Of a stretch of DNA of 64,000 bases, positions 35,935-44,532 are shown piece after piece (the first letter of the stretch is position 1; each line of letters opens with the position of its first letter). The notes beneath the pieces were generated by a model. It did not search any database. It had not been told where the DNA came from and saw only the letters and a list, made by a program, of their open reading frames with translations. Origin of the DNA: Candidatus Accumulibacter conexus (lineage in GTDB: Bacteria > Pseudomonadota > Gammaproteobacteria > Burkholderiales > Rhodocyclaceae). The translations under genes were made by a program, and so were the position numbers. The stretch spans positions 21,747-85,746 of the forward strand of contig JAGFNJ010000017.1 of assembly GCA_017592775.1 (NCBI GenBank). Direction: 5' to 3'.

Positions 35935-37167
35935 ATGAACGGCATCGATCGCACGCCGCGCCAACCCGCAGCCAGCAGCCGCCGGCGCAACGCCGGGCCG
36001 GCCGCTGTACTGCCGGGTCGCGTTCCCGGCTGGCTGGCTTCCCTCGCGCTCCTCCTGCTGCTCCTGCTGAGCGCATGCGCCAGCCCTGGCCCGCCACCGC
36101 CCTCACCGCCGCCGGTGCTGGTCGCCGACAGCACCTGGTGGCAGGTCGACCGCGACATCGCCGCTGCCGCACGCGCAGCGACCGTACCGGCAGGCGAACA
36201 TGCCGGCGCCGCGATGGCAAAGTGGCGCCAGCGCGTGCAGCACTACTGCGAAACCGACTTCATCCCGTGGTTCACCAGCTACGGAACACAGCAATGGCTG
36301 GCGATCAAGGTCGCGTGGTACCGCCTCGGGAGTGAGGCGACGACGGATCCGGCGGCCGGCAGGCTCGCAGCCTACCTGCAGGAGCAGTACCAGGAGCGCG
36401 TCCTCGACCCGGTCGTTCGCGAGGTCGATCCGGCGGTGGTCCGGGAAACGGCGACCCGCATCTACCAGCGCACCCTCGGCGCAGCGCTGACCGGCATCCG
36501 GCAGCGCCACGCCGTTCCCGCCGACCAGTTCGACCGCCGCCTGCAACGGATTCCGGCAATCTCGCTGGCGCCGCCGCCGGCGCATGACGCGTCGCTCCAC
36601 CAGTTCATCCATGCCGACCCGCTGGCCGCGCTGCCGGCCTACGGCGCCCTGCTCGGCAGGATTCGCGCCGCTGCTGCCGGCAGTGGCGGCGGCGCCGATG
36701 ATTCCCGGCTGTCACCGGCGGCCCGTCGTGCCAGCGAGCAGGCGCTGGCGCGCCTCACCGCCAGCGGCGCCGCCAGCGCCGCGGCGGCGATCATCGGCGG
36801 CGTGCCGGGGGCGGTCATCTCGCTCGGCGCGTTCGGCGTCGGACTGGCCGCGCACGAGAAGCAGCGGCCGGAAATCGAGACCCAGTTGCGCGCCAACCTC
36901 GACGCCGCGCTCGCGGAAACCTGGCACAGCCTGATCGAGAATCGCGCCAGCAGCGTCATGGCGGCGGTTCATTACCTGGCGACGCGGATCGACGACGCCC
37001 TCACGCCAGCACGGTCGCAGCCCGTCGAACTCGCTCCCGGGCCGCAGGAAATCCCCTTGCCGGCAGCGCCAGGCCTCGACGTCGAAAACCTGCACGAAGA
37101 CGCAAGCCGGGACGAGGACGAGGACGAGGACAGCGACGAGGAAGACGAAACGGAGGGCGAGCAGTGA
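35935..37167 (+). CDS. lipoprotein with hydrophobic patch and acidic C-terminal tail
   Basis: The 410-residue protein has a basic start, a hydrophobic signal and lipobox LLLLSAC (Cys near residue 47), then a proline run. A helical body (70–250) follows, with an alanine/glycine-rich segment (about 275–310, ASAAAAIIGGVPGAVISLGA) that could enter a membrane. The end is very acidic (DEDEDEDSDEEDETEGE). I do not recognise a family. The acidic tail may bind cations, which is speculation. It is a single gene with the ATG 13 nt after a GGACGGAG site. Confidence 0.75.
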   Translation: MNGIDRTPRQPAASSRRRNAGPAAVLPGRVPGWLASLALLLLLLLSACASPGPPPPSPPPVLVADSTWWQVDRDIAAAARAATVPAGEHAGAAMAKWRQRVQHYCETDFIPWFTSYGTQQWLAIKVAWYRLGSEATTDPAAGRLAAYLQEQYQERVLDPVVREVDPAVVRETATRIYQRTLGAALTGIRQRHAVPADQFDRRLQRIPAISLAPPPAHDASLHQFIHADPLAALPAYGALLGRIRAAAAGSGGGADDSRLSPAARRASEQALARLTASGAASAAAAIIGGVPGAVISLGAFGVGLAAHEKQRPEIETQLRANLDAALAETWHSLIENRASSVMAAVHYLATRIDDALTPARSQPVELAPGPQEIPLPAAPGLDVENLHEDASRDEDEDEDSDEEDETEGEQ

Positions 37168-37397
37168 GCCGCTGACGACCGCCGGCGCAGCGCGCCGGCA
37201 CCCGGCGGCGGGCGGCACCCGTGATCGGCCAGCGGCACGCTGGCGCCGCACTGCGTCGCATCCTCGCCCGGGTCACAATCACCGGCCGCAACCGCGCCGC
37301 CACTTTCTTCTTCTACTCGCTCCCTCGTTTCAGGAGCGCGCCGAGCGATCGCGCAGAGGCTGCGCCGCAGGAACTGCCGGACTCCCTTCAGGGCCTT

Positions 37398-37553
37398 TCA
37401 TGCGGCAAGCTGTTCGAGCAGCATGATGCGGCCAGGATGGGCAGTCTTCTCATGGTACCGACGATCTCCCGTGATCATGAGTGCTTCGTTTGTTTTCGAG
37501 CGCGGTGGCGTGGATTTGATCGCGACGCTGGCGTCGATCACATAGCCGGTCAT
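37398..37553 (-). pseudogene. VapC-type PIN toxin with internal deletion
   Basis: The 51-residue frame joins a PIN N-terminus ([13 protein letters not shown], with the first catalytic Asp) directly to a PIN C-terminus (NEALMITGDRRYHEKT…MLLEQLAA). About 80 central residues, including the other acidic active-site positions, are missing. The ATG overlaps the upstream antitoxin-like stop, as in a VapBC operon. It is a deletion remnant and should be inactive. Confidence 0.65.
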
Positions 37554-37744
37554 CGTTCCGGGATGCCTTGGACACCGTCGGATTCGGCCCGGATATCGTC
37601 GCGCATCGGCAGGATCTCTTCGCTGAAAACAGGCGACGCCTGTTGCCGGCGCGCGAGGATACGCATGAACGCAGCGTCGCTTTGCGCCTTGCGCCGAGCC
37701 TGTGCGACCGCTTCCCGCAACAGGCGGGTCACGATGGCGGACAT
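37550..37744 (-). CDS. putative antitoxin partner of the deleted VapC
   Basis: A 64-residue frame ([20 protein letters not shown]…) ends in ATGA overlapping the VapC remnant. It is charged and helical, as small antitoxins are. AAGGAGG lies immediately before the ATG, so a GTG four codons later may be the true start. No DNA-binding domain is obvious, so its own N-terminus may also be lost. Confidence 0.45.
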   Translation of the reverse strand: MSAIVTRLLREAVAQARRKAQSDAAFMRILARRQQASPVFSEEILPMRDDIRAESDGVQGIPER

Positions 37745-37965
37745 CCCTCCTTGCCGTCACCCCGATGACGATACTGAACATGTGCGGGCGAAGACATGCT
37801 AGCATCACGCCCTCTCGACGCGCCACCCATCAGTCTTGGCGCTTGTCCGACCTGGCCCGGCATCCCCGCCTTGGCTTGCCCACACCTACCGAATCGTTTG
37901 CCCAGACTGGTTCGTGCATTGACCATTCGTCACGCACGCGGGGCAAACGTCTGGAGTCTTCACGC

Positions 37966-39282
37966 TTGAAATTCACTGAACTGGGTCTCGTACCCGAGAT
38001 CCTTCGCGCCATCGCCGAGCAAGGATACGAAACACCCACCCCGATCCAGGCCCAGGCCATCCCCGTCGTCCTTGCAGGAAGCGACCTGATGGCCTGCGCG
38101 CAGACCGGCACCGGCAAGACCGCCGGCTTCACCCTGCCGATCCTCCATCGCCTGGCCCAGGCCAGAAGCACCGGGCCGGGCAAGATCCGCGTCCTGATCC
38201 TGACACCGACGCGCGAACTCGCGGCACAGGTCGAGGAAAGCGTCGCCACCTATGGCGCGCACCTGTCGTTCAAGTCGCTCGTGGTCTTCGGCGGCGTCAG
38301 CATCAATCCGCAGATTTCAGCACTCCGCAAGGGCGTCGACATTCTCGTCGCGACACCGGGCCGACTGCTCGATCACGCGCAGCAACGCACCGTCGATCTT
38401 TCGGGGATCGAAGTGCTGGTGCTCGACGAGGCGGACCGCATGCTCGACATGGGCTTCATCCACGACATCAAGCGCATCCTCGCGCTGGTGCCGAAGAAGC
38501 GCCAGACGCTGCTCTTCTCGGCGACCTTCCCGGACGAGATCCGCGAACTCGCCAGCAACTTCCTCAGCGCGCCCAGGTACGTCGAATCCGAACGCCGCAA
38601 CACCGCCCCGGAACTCGTGACGCAGTACGTCTACAAGGTCGATCGCGAACGCAAGCGCGACCTGCTGGTCGAGCTGATCCGCGACAAGGGCTGGCATCAG
38701 GTGCTCGTGTTCACGCGCACCAAATGGGGTGCCAACGGTCTGGCCGAGAAGCTGCTCAAGGCCGGCATCGAGGCAGCCGCGATTCACGGCAACAAGAGCC
38801 AGAATGCCCGCACGCGCGCGCTTGCCAGTTTCAAGACCGGCAAGCTGCACGTGCTCGTCGCGACCGACATCGCGGCGCGCGGCATCGACATCGACGAACT
38901 GCCGCACGTCGTCAACTACGAGTTGCCCAACGTTCCGGAGGACTACGTTCACCGTATCGGTCGCACCGGTCGCGCGGGAATGGAAGGACAGGCCGTATCG
39001 CTGGTCTGCGTCGACGAGAAGAACCTGCTGAACGACATCGAACGTCTGCTCAAGAAGCGGATCGACGTACTCGAACATCCCGGCTTCGACCCCGACCCGT
39101 CGATTCGCGCCGAGCCGATCCAGGCGCGGTCGGCTGGCGCCGGTGGCGGCCAGCGGCCGCCGGGCGCTCGTCCCGGCGGCGGAGCACCCCGCGGCAATTC
39201 GTCGCGCGCTCCGGCCGCACACCCGGGCGGCGGCGCCAGACCGAGCCCTGCTGCGCACCGCAGCGGCAGTCGTCACCGCTGA
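37966..39282 (+). CDS. rhlE: DEAD-box RNA helicase, RhlE type
   Basis: Starting at a TTG at 37966 (TGGAGT 9 nt upstream) gives 438 residues, (M)[20 protein letters not shown], matching RhlE openings. All helicase motifs are present: Q motif TPIQAQAIP, motif I AQTGTGKT, motif Ia PTRELAAQ, motif [15 protein letters not shown], motif [18 protein letters not shown], and motif [12 protein letters not shown]. The C-terminal 60 residues are a Gly/Pro/Arg-rich tail typical of RNA-binding extensions. RhlE acts in ribosome assembly and RNA turnover. No ATG lies near, so the TTG start is the best choice. Confidence 0.92.
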   Translation: MKFTELGLVPEILRAIAEQGYETPTPIQAQAIPVVLAGSDLMACAQTGTGKTAGFTLPILHRLAQARSTGPGKIRVLILTPTRELAAQVEESVATYGAHLSFKSLVVFGGVSINPQISALRKGVDILVATPGRLLDHAQQRTVDLSGIEVLVLDEADRMLDMGFIHDIKRILALVPKKRQTLLFSATFPDEIRELASNFLSAPRYVESERRNTAPELVTQYVYKVDRERKRDLLVELIRDKGWHQVLVFTRTKWGANGLAEKLLKAGIEAAAIHGNKSQNARTRALASFKTGKLHVLVATDIAARGIDIDELPHVVNYELPNVPEDYVHRIGRTGRAGMEGQAVSLVCVDEKNLLNDIERLLKKRIDVLEHPGFDPDPSIRAEPIQARSAGAGGGQRPPGARPGGGAPRGNSSRAPAAHPGGGARPSPAAHRSGSRHR

Positions 39283-39307
39283 TCGGCGAAAGACTCTGTA
39301 GCAAACG

Positions 39308-39339
39308 GGGGGATGGCTTCGCGGCCACTCCCCCTTTTT
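39308..39339 (+). terminator. intrinsic terminator of the helicase gene
   Basis: GGGGGA-TGGC pairs with GGCCA-TCCCCC-type sequence around a TTCGC loop, with one bulge, and is followed by five Ts (39335–39339). It lies 25 bp after the rhlE stop. Confidence 0.75.
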
Positions 39340-39490
39340 CTCGGCTGCCGGTTGACACCGCGCGGAGTCGACAGGAATGCTGTCATGCCCGGATCGATCC
39401 CGCCCCCGCGAACGATACCGCCACGAAGGCAGCAAAGCGCACAGGCACCCCTTCGTGCTGCGGTTTCCTTGTCGATCGGGGAATCGTGAT

Positions 39491-39697
39491 CTGGAAACGG
39501 TACTTGCATACCGGAAGTTCCAGATCGTCGTACCACACGCCATTCGCCAAGCGCTGGGCATCGAACCGGGCCAACGCTTGCACGCGTTTCGCTACGGCGA
39601 CCGTGTCGAACTGGTTCGCTTCAGGCCGCTGGCGCAGGCGCGGGGCTTCCTGGCAGGCTTGGACAGCCGCATCGACCGCGAAGCGGACAGGGTGTGA
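39491..39697 (+). CDS. AbrB/VapB-type antitoxin with non-ATG start
   Basis: The frame reads (L)ETVLAYRKFQIVVPHAIRQA followed by LGIEPGQRLHAFRYGDRVEL, the swapped-hairpin AbrB fold of VapB antitoxins. Where an ATG is expected there is a CTG (39491), preceded by GGGGAA at a good distance. It may use CTG or have lost its start by a point mutation. The stop overlaps the next gene (GTGA), the usual antitoxin–toxin coupling. Length is 68 residues from the CTG. Confidence 0.65.
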   Translation: METVLAYRKFQIVVPHAIRQALGIEPGQRLHAFRYGDRVELVRFRPLAQARGFLAGLDSRIDREADRV

Positions 39698-40116
39698 ACG
39701 TCGTCGACTCGAGCGGATGGCTCCAGTACTTCGGTGACGGCCCCAATGCGGCGCACTTTGCTGGCCCGCTGGCCAAGGCTGGCGACCTGATCGGTCCGGC
39801 CATCTCGGTGTTCGAGGTCTTCCAGCCCGTCCGGCCGCGTAGTCGGCTTTCGGTGGTCAGGGCGTTGATCGTGGCCGGCAAGCTGCGCATCACCGCCAGC
39901 GCCATTGCCGGTGCGGCACAGCGTGGCCTTGACCGCGCGCAGATGCTCGCCGTGCTGCTCGCCCTGACGCCTACCGACTTCCACAAGAGCATGACGACCT
40001 ACGTGGATCACACGATCCGGCAGGAGGTGTACCGGCCGCTTGTGTCAGCCGGCAGGGTCTCCGTGAAACTGACGGTAGATGACGAACTGCTGATCGTCTC
40101 ATTCAAGGAACTGTGA
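39694..40116 (+). CDS. chimeric toxin: VapC N-terminus fused to MqsR
   Basis: The GTG at 39694 opens a 140-residue frame. Residues 1–45 are a PIN/VapC N-terminus (NVVDSSGWLQYFGDGPNAA, with D5 and E41 in the first two catalytic positions). Residues 47–140 match nearly complete MqsR (RLSVVRALIVAGKLRITASA, GLDRAQMLAVLLALTPTDF, HKSMTTYVDHTIRQEVYRP, ending LIVSFKEL). MqsR is a GCU-directed mRNA interferase. The gene sits between a VapB-like antitoxin and mqsA, so deletion between two toxin–antitoxin modules produced the fusion. It may still be an active MqsR controlled by MqsA, or may be dead. Confidence 0.8.
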   Translation: MNVVDSSGWLQYFGDGPNAAHFAGPLAKAGDLIGPAISVFEVFQPVRPRSRLSVVRALIVAGKLRITASAIAGAAQRGLDRAQMLAVLLALTPTDFHKSMTTYVDHTIRQEVYRPLVSAGRVSVKLTVDDELLIVSFKEL

Positions 40117-40118
40117 CC

Positions 40119-40676
40119 ATGAAGTGCCCAGCCGGCGGAGGAGCCGAGCTGCTGCACGACACCAGCGACGTGCCCCATACCTACAAGGGCCAAACGACCA
40201 CCTTTTCCGCCCTGAGCGCCGACTTCTGCCCGGCGTGTGGCGAAATCCTGCTCGACTCGGCGGAGGCGGATCGTTACGGGGCGTCGGCTTGCGCGTTCAA
40301 CAAGCGGGGCAACGCAGCGACCGTGGATTCGCGGTACATCGCCGAGGTGCGCAAGAAGCTCGCGCTCGACCAGCGCGAGGCCGGAGAGATCTTTGCTGGT
40401 GACGTCAATGCCTTCTCGCGCTGCGAAAACGGCAAGACCGGGCCGCCCTTGGCACTCGTCAAACTGCTCAAGCTGCTCGATCGCCATCCTGAACTGCTGG
40501 ACGAGGTCAGGAGCGCGCAGCGGGTGGCGGATGGGTCGTCGCGCGGCGTGGGAAGTCTCCCACGCACCCCTTCCAGAGTCGAAGGACGCGGGAGATGGCC
40601 GAGGTCAGCGCAGCCCGGTTGGGCTGATCTTGCGCAGCCCAGCAGCCCGACCGGCAGCGCGGTTACCGGCCCATGA
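40119..40676 (+). CDS. mqsA: MqsA-type antitoxin, altered zinc site and extended tail
   Basis: The ATG at 40119 gives 185 residues. The N-terminal zinc domain should have two CxxC pairs; the second (FCPACGE, C37/C40) is intact but the first reads MKCPAGGGAE, so the second cysteine is replaced by glycine at position 6. The C-terminal helix-turn-helix is present (LALDQREAGEIFAGDVNAFS, with N97 and R101 at the DNA-contact positions known from E. coli MqsA). After residue 132 a 50-residue low-complexity tail replaces the normal end, apparently by loss of the stop. It follows the chimeric toxin by 2 nt. Confidence 0.8.
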   Translation: MKCPAGGGAELLHDTSDVPHTYKGQTTTFSALSADFCPACGEILLDSAEADRYGASACAFNKRGNAATVDSRYIAEVRKKLALDQREAGEIFAGDVNAFSRCENGKTGPPLALVKLLKLLDRHPELLDEVRSAQRVADGSSRGVGSLPRTPSRVEGRGRWPRSAQPGWADLAQPSSPTGSAVTGP

Positions 40677-40798
40677 TCTGTTGGGCTTCGTCCCTCGGCC
40701 CAACGCCACCATCGGCCAACCGGCCGAGGTATGCCACAATCACGGCTACCATACATCATGGTCCCACTTTGATGCTGAACCCTGGACCTCGAAAACCG

Positions 40799-41035
40799 AT
40801 GGAAGCCTTGCGCCTGATAGCCAAACCAAACAACCACCAACTGGTTATCGACCTGCCTCCCAGCATGAACGATTGCCTGCTGGAGGTGATCGTGCTGCCG
40901 GCCCAAGCCGATCAGCTCCCCGCGATGTCAGGGCGACGGCGTAGACCGTCCCCCATGCTTGCCGGGACCGTAGGTCTCAAAGATGATTTGCTGGCTGCCG
41001 CGGTCCCGGAAACTGACTGGGATGCGCTGCAGTGA
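40799..41035 (+). CDS. small antitoxin of an intact VapBC pair
   Basis: The 78-residue protein begins MEALRLIAKPNNHQLVIDLP and continues with SMNDCLLEVIVLPAQ, a pattern common to short antitoxins paired with PIN toxins. It ends TDWDALQ. Its stop overlaps the toxin start (GTGA). A start nine codons earlier (40772) is possible because the ribosome site at 40799 is weak. The C-terminal half (residues 45–78) would wrap the toxin. Confidence 0.75.
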   Translation: MEALRLIAKPNNHQLVIDLPPSMNDCLLEVIVLPAQADQLPAMSGRRRRPSPMLAGTVGLKDDLLAAAVPETDWDALQ

Positions 41036-41427
41036 TTGTCCTTGACACCCATGTCTGGGTGCGCTGGCTTGATCCGACAGCCAATCCTCTGCCACCGACC
41101 TTGATCGACAGGATCGAAGCCGCAGAGACGCTGGCGATCAGCGCCATCACCTGCTGGGAAGTCGCTTGGCTGCATCGGCGAGAGCGGATTACCCTCCAAC
41201 TCCCTCTGTCAGACTGGATCGAACAGGGACTCGGCGGTTCCGAAGTCGTATGCCTGCCGATTGAACGGAAGATTGCCATTCGCGCAGCGCTGTTGCCCGA
41301 GCACCATCGTGACCCGGCTGACCGCCTGATCATCGCCACCGCCCTCGAGTATGGCGCCCACCTCGCCAGCCTTGACGAGCGGTTCGCAGACTACACTGAG
41401 CTGGCAGCCAAGCTCATCCAGCGGTGA
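41032..41427 (+). CDS. vapC: VapC-type PIN-domain toxin
   Basis: From the GTG at 41032 the 131-residue protein has the PIN order MIVLDTHVWVRWL (first Asp), SAITCWEVAWL (Glu), HRDPADRLIIATA (Asp) and LASLDERF (last Asp). All four acidic residues of the Mg-dependent ribonuclease centre are present, so it looks active. Targets of VapC toxins are usually tRNA or rRNA. It is coupled to the antitoxin by a 4-nt overlap. It is the only apparently undamaged toxin of the cluster. Confidence 0.88.
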   Translation: MIVLDTHVWVRWLDPTANPLPPTLIDRIEAAETLAISAITCWEVAWLHRRERITLQLPLSDWIEQGLGGSEVVCLPIERKIAIRAALLPEHHRDPADRLIIATALEYGAHLASLDERFADYTELAAKLIQR

Positions 41428-41776
41428 GCGCCAAAGCGGCGCAGAAGCCTTTGGTGGTGGCGTCGGGGTCTTCTCGCGCTACGAAAGCGAGACGCGGATC
41501 GTGGTGCACGGTCGCCGCTGCCAGCGCGCGGTGCTGCTGCTCGATGACTTGCTGCGCCTGCCACTGTTCGAGATGGTGCCCCCCGGCGAGGCGGAGGGCC
41601 GCGCCGCTTACGCCGCCTGCGTGACCTTTGGCAAGGGCAGCGGACACCCGGCAGACTTGAATTTCGGCGTTCTGTTCGGCCATGCGCTGGCCAAGGTCCG
41701 CGACCTGCCTTTGCTCTTCAGGGGGAACGACTTCTCCCAGACCGATATCGTCCCGGCATGGCGGCCGGAACAATGC
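41426..41776 (+). pseudogene. toxin–antitoxin debris: MqsA fragment joined to VapC C-terminus
   Basis: Starting inside the vapC stop, the frame reads ERQSGAEAFGGGVGVFSRYE, a clear match to the MqsA helix-turn-helix (compare IFxGxVNAFSRxENGKT in the mqsA gene 1 kb upstream). It then runs into a PIN C-terminal half: LLLDDLLRLPLFEMVPPGEA, FGKGSGHPADLNFG and DLPLLFRGNDFSQTDIV. The frame has no start codon of its own and lacks the PIN catalytic N-terminus. It is the scar of recombination between toxin–antitoxin modules. Confidence 0.65.
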
Positions 41777-41834
41777 GGCGGGACGTCCGGGCGGATCGCC
41801 AAACCTGGCAAGGTTGAAGACCTGCTCGCCCGTC

Positions 41835-44225
41835 TCAATGCCCGAATGGCTGGCGCAAGCGCGCCTGATCCGCCAGGTCCTTCTGCCGTTGCAGCACGCG
41901 CCTCTCGAAGCTCGCCTGGTTTTTCGTGCAGACCAGCGCATGCGTGCTGCCGCGACGGTCGGTCTCGTGGCTGACATCGCATTGGTCGCGGCGGATCGAA
42001 TACTCGACGTGGTTTCGATGCTGTCGCGCGGCCCTGAAAACCCAGACGGAGCGCTCTGGATCAGCGAGAAACGCCGAGAGTTCGCGGCAGTGAGCACAAC
42101 GGCAATCGACACGGCTGTCGCGAGCGAAGTCGACTGGCGGGACGAGCGGTTCGGCGATTCGTCTGGCGAGGTGATCCAGACAATGGGCGCGTAGCCGCCG
42201 CGTCGGCGGCCAGTCGCTCGCTGGCCAGCCCTGCTCGCTCAGCAGGCAGGCGGCGGGGACGAGGATCGCGTCGACGGCGAAGCGGTCAGGCCAGTTCAGC
42301 AGATGGTCCACCGCCTGCTCGCCAAGCGGGCGGACGCCGAGATGGCACAGCGCGCTCAGCAGGTCGACGATGAGGGCCGGGGTCACCGGCAAGGCCTGCC
42401 GCCAGCCTGCCGTCGGCGTCGCCGCCGCCGGCTCTCCCGGCAGGGCGGAAACGAGGGCCTGCGCAGCGGGTTCGAGCAGTTCGGTAGACACGCCGGCGGC
42501 CGAACGGGCGAGAAATCGCGCCGCCATCCGTTGCAGCAGGTCAGCGCAGGCGCTGGTCTGCAGCGGCGCATTGCGGGCAATGATGCGCTGGACGAGTTCG
42601 GCGGCCCGCTCCGCCGGGAGCAGCATCGCCGCGTCCGCCAAGGCCTCGTTGTCGCCGGCTTCGTAGCAGCCCTCGGCGCTGACTTCGGCGAGCAAGGTTT
42701 CGATGTTGCCGCCATCCCCGCACCGGCGCAGCGCGGTCAGCAGCGGAGCGGCCCTTCCCGCAGGGGTGGGCGACAGCCAGCCGGCAGTGGGCCAGTCTTC
42801 CCGCCGCGCGATGATCAGCCGGGCGAGTCGATGCGCCTCGTGCCACGAGGGTGACTCCTGGCCCTCGCCAAGGTCGACCCAGCGCTCGGCCAGTGCCGCC
42901 AGATAGGGCAGCGACACCCGGTGGCCAGCGTCGGCGATCACCTGCAGCTTGCCGGTTTGCGGCCAGAGCACCAGGGCAGCGCGCCGATAGCTGCGCTCGA
43001 AGGTCGCGCCCTCGTTCCCGGTGGCTTCGAAGAAGTACTGCTCGTCGGGCTCCTCGTCGTCCATCGCGCCCGGCGGGCACAGTTCCGCGTCGGCGAACGG
43101 GATTTCGCCGAGACCCGGGCGGCTGCCGTCAGGCGCTTGCCAGCCCGAGAGCGTACGCGAACTGTTGACGATCTCGAGCACCTCGAAATCATCGTCGTCC
43201 GGCTGCGCATGACACCCGCCGTGCGACCACGAGCCGCAGTACTCGGCATTGCCACTCTCGCTGATCGCCAGAAAGGCCAGGTGGAGTTCGCAGTTCGCCC
43301 GGCCGGCGGCGCTGGCGAGTACCGGGGCGACAGCGGCATCGACCCCCTTGAGCGAGCGAAATCCGATTTCTGCCGGCGTATAGGCATGCTCGAGCGGATG
43401 GATCAGCTTGCCCGGGGACGATCGCTCGGCTGCGGCCAGCTCGGCAGCCCAGCGGCCGAGGAGATCGCTGACCCGCTCGATCTCGGCACCGTACGCCGGC
43501 GGCCCGGGCGGTCTGCCCTCGCCATGCCGAATCAGGTTGTAGATCAGGACCAGCCGGCAGCCGGCAGTGATCGGGCGAACCTCGTGCCGGCAGTCGGCGT
43601 AGAAAGCGGCGTAAGCGACCTCCGACGGCTCCGGCGACGCGAGGTCGAGGCAGACCGCGCGCTCGCGGTGGCGGATGCACAGCTCGCCGCCGGTGTACAG
43701 CGAAGGCAGGACGACCACCAGCGTGGCGAACATCCCCGGTGCCTTTTCGGTGTCACGATGGCTGACGAAGAAGCTGCCGGTGTCATAGACCAGGAGGTTG
43801 TAGAACTCGGCCGATTCGGTGTCACGATGGCTGACGAAGAAGCTGCCGGTGTCATAGACCAGGAGGTTGTAGAACTCGGCCGAAACGGGCTCGCTGATGC
43901 CGAGACCGGCGGCGCAGCGGGCGACGATGTCGGCCAGGTGCTGGTCCCAGTGACGTCCGCCGAGGTGTACTCGGTCGGCACCGATCTGCCACGTCCGGCG
44001 CACCTCGGTGTCGATCAGGGTATCGCTGCCGCGGCCGTACGGCGCCTGTTCGGCGACCGCGACGAGCGCTTCGGCCTGAGCCGGCAACAGCGGCAGGGCA
44101 ATCAGGCCGACCCCGTCCACTTCCAGCCGCGGCGCGAAGATCTCGCAGCGGCCCGTGGCAAAGAAATCGCCGGGGCGGCGGACGCCCTTGAGGATGTCGG
44201 CAAGGTCCCGGGTCAGGTCGGTCAT
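41835..44225 (-). CDS. 2OG-Fe(II) oxygenase family protein with duplicated active-site segment
   Basis: The 796-residue protein has a 2-oxoglutarate/Fe(II) dioxygenase domain in residues 80–240 and a long helical C-terminal region of unknown role. The HxD iron motif lies in FFVSHRDTE, the distal histidine in CRHEVRPITAGCRLVLIYNL. A perfect 69-bp in-frame tandem duplication repeats 23 residues including HRD, so two copies of the motif stand side by side. The unduplicated form would be about 773 residues. The C-terminus (ending …CTKNQASFERR…) is a family feature. It is last in a group with MoaD-like and BNR-repeat genes. Confidence 0.82.
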   Translation of the reverse strand: MTDLTRDLADILKGVRRPGDFFATGRCEIFAPRLEVDGVGLIALPLLPAQAEALVAVAEQAPYGRGSDTLIDTEVRRTWQIGADRVHLGGRHWDQHLADIVARCAAGLGISEPVSAEFYNLLVYDTGSFFVSHRDTESAEFYNLLVYDTGSFFVSHRDTEKAPGMFATLVVVLPSLYTGGELCIRHRERAVCLDLASPEPSEVAYAAFYADCRHEVRPITAGCRLVLIYNLIRHGEGRPPGPPAYGAEIERVSDLLGRWAAELAAAERSSPGKLIHPLEHAYTPAEIGFRSLKGVDAAVAPVLASAAGRANCELHLAFLAISESGNAEYCGSWSHGGCHAQPDDDDFEVLEIVNSSRTLSGWQAPDGSRPGLGEIPFADAELCPPGAMDDEEPDEQYFFEATGNEGATFERSYRRAALVLWPQTGKLQVIADAGHRVSLPYLAALAERWVDLGEGQESPSWHEAHRLARLIIARREDWPTAGWLSPTPAGRAAPLLTALRRCGDGGNIETLLAEVSAEGCYEAGDNEALADAAMLLPAERAAELVQRIIARNAPLQTSACADLLQRMAARFLARSAAGVSTELLEPAAQALVSALPGEPAAATPTAGWRQALPVTPALIVDLLSALCHLGVRPLGEQAVDHLLNWPDRFAVDAILVPAACLLSEQGWPASDWPPTRRLRAHCLDHLARRIAEPLVPPVDFARDSRVDCRCAHCRELSAFLADPERSVWVFRAARQHRNHVEYSIRRDQCDVSHETDRRGSTHALVCTKNQASFERRVLQRQKDLADQARLRQPFGH
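43747..43884. repeat. 69-bp direct tandem duplication
   Basis: The unit beginning TCGGTGTCACGATGGCTGAC occurs at 43747–43815 and 43816–43884, identical except possibly the last base. It is in frame and duplicates 23 codons around the iron-binding HxD motif of the oxygenase. Confidence 0.95.
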
Positions 44226-44246
44226 CGCTTGCGGCCTCGCGCGCGC

Positions 44247-44504
44247 TCAGCCGCCACTCAGGGCCTGCACGATCATCAGCTCGCCGTCCGCTGCGAGCGG
44301 CGTCGACAGATCGAAGACCATCGCGCACCGCCAGAAGATCCGCATGTGGCGACGGATCGCGCCCTGCTCGTCGACCATCCGGAAGCGGATTCCCGGATAC
44401 CGCCGGTCGAGGTCGTCGAGCACCGCGCCCACCGTCGCCCCTTCCGCTTCGACCCATGGTCCGCCGGTGTAGGACTGCAGGGCACTGGGGATCAGCACGC
44501 GCAT
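44247..44504 (-). CDS. MoaD/ThiS family protein
   Basis: The 85-residue protein begins MRVLIPSALQSYTGGPWVEA and has a ubiquitin-like fold pattern with GATVGAVLDDLDRRYPGIRF. It ends in ALSGG, the diglycine that is adenylated in sulfur-carrier proteins. It lies between the BNR-repeat gene (28 nt) and the oxygenase gene (21 nt) on the same strand. It may be a sulfur carrier for a pathway other than molybdopterin or thiamine; no E1-like or JAB gene adjoins. Confidence 0.88.
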   Translation of the reverse strand: MRVLIPSALQSYTGGPWVEAEGATVGAVLDDLDRRYPGIRFRMVDEQGAIRRHMRIFWRCAMVFDLSTPLAADGELMIVQALSGG

Positions 44505-44532
44505 CGCCGCCTCCTCGCCCGGTCGGTCGGCA

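Noticed and set aside
41414-42112. 232-codon minus-strand frame across the toxin–antitoxin debris
   Set aside because: No motif; it is antisense to a recognisable PIN C-terminal fragment on the plus strand.
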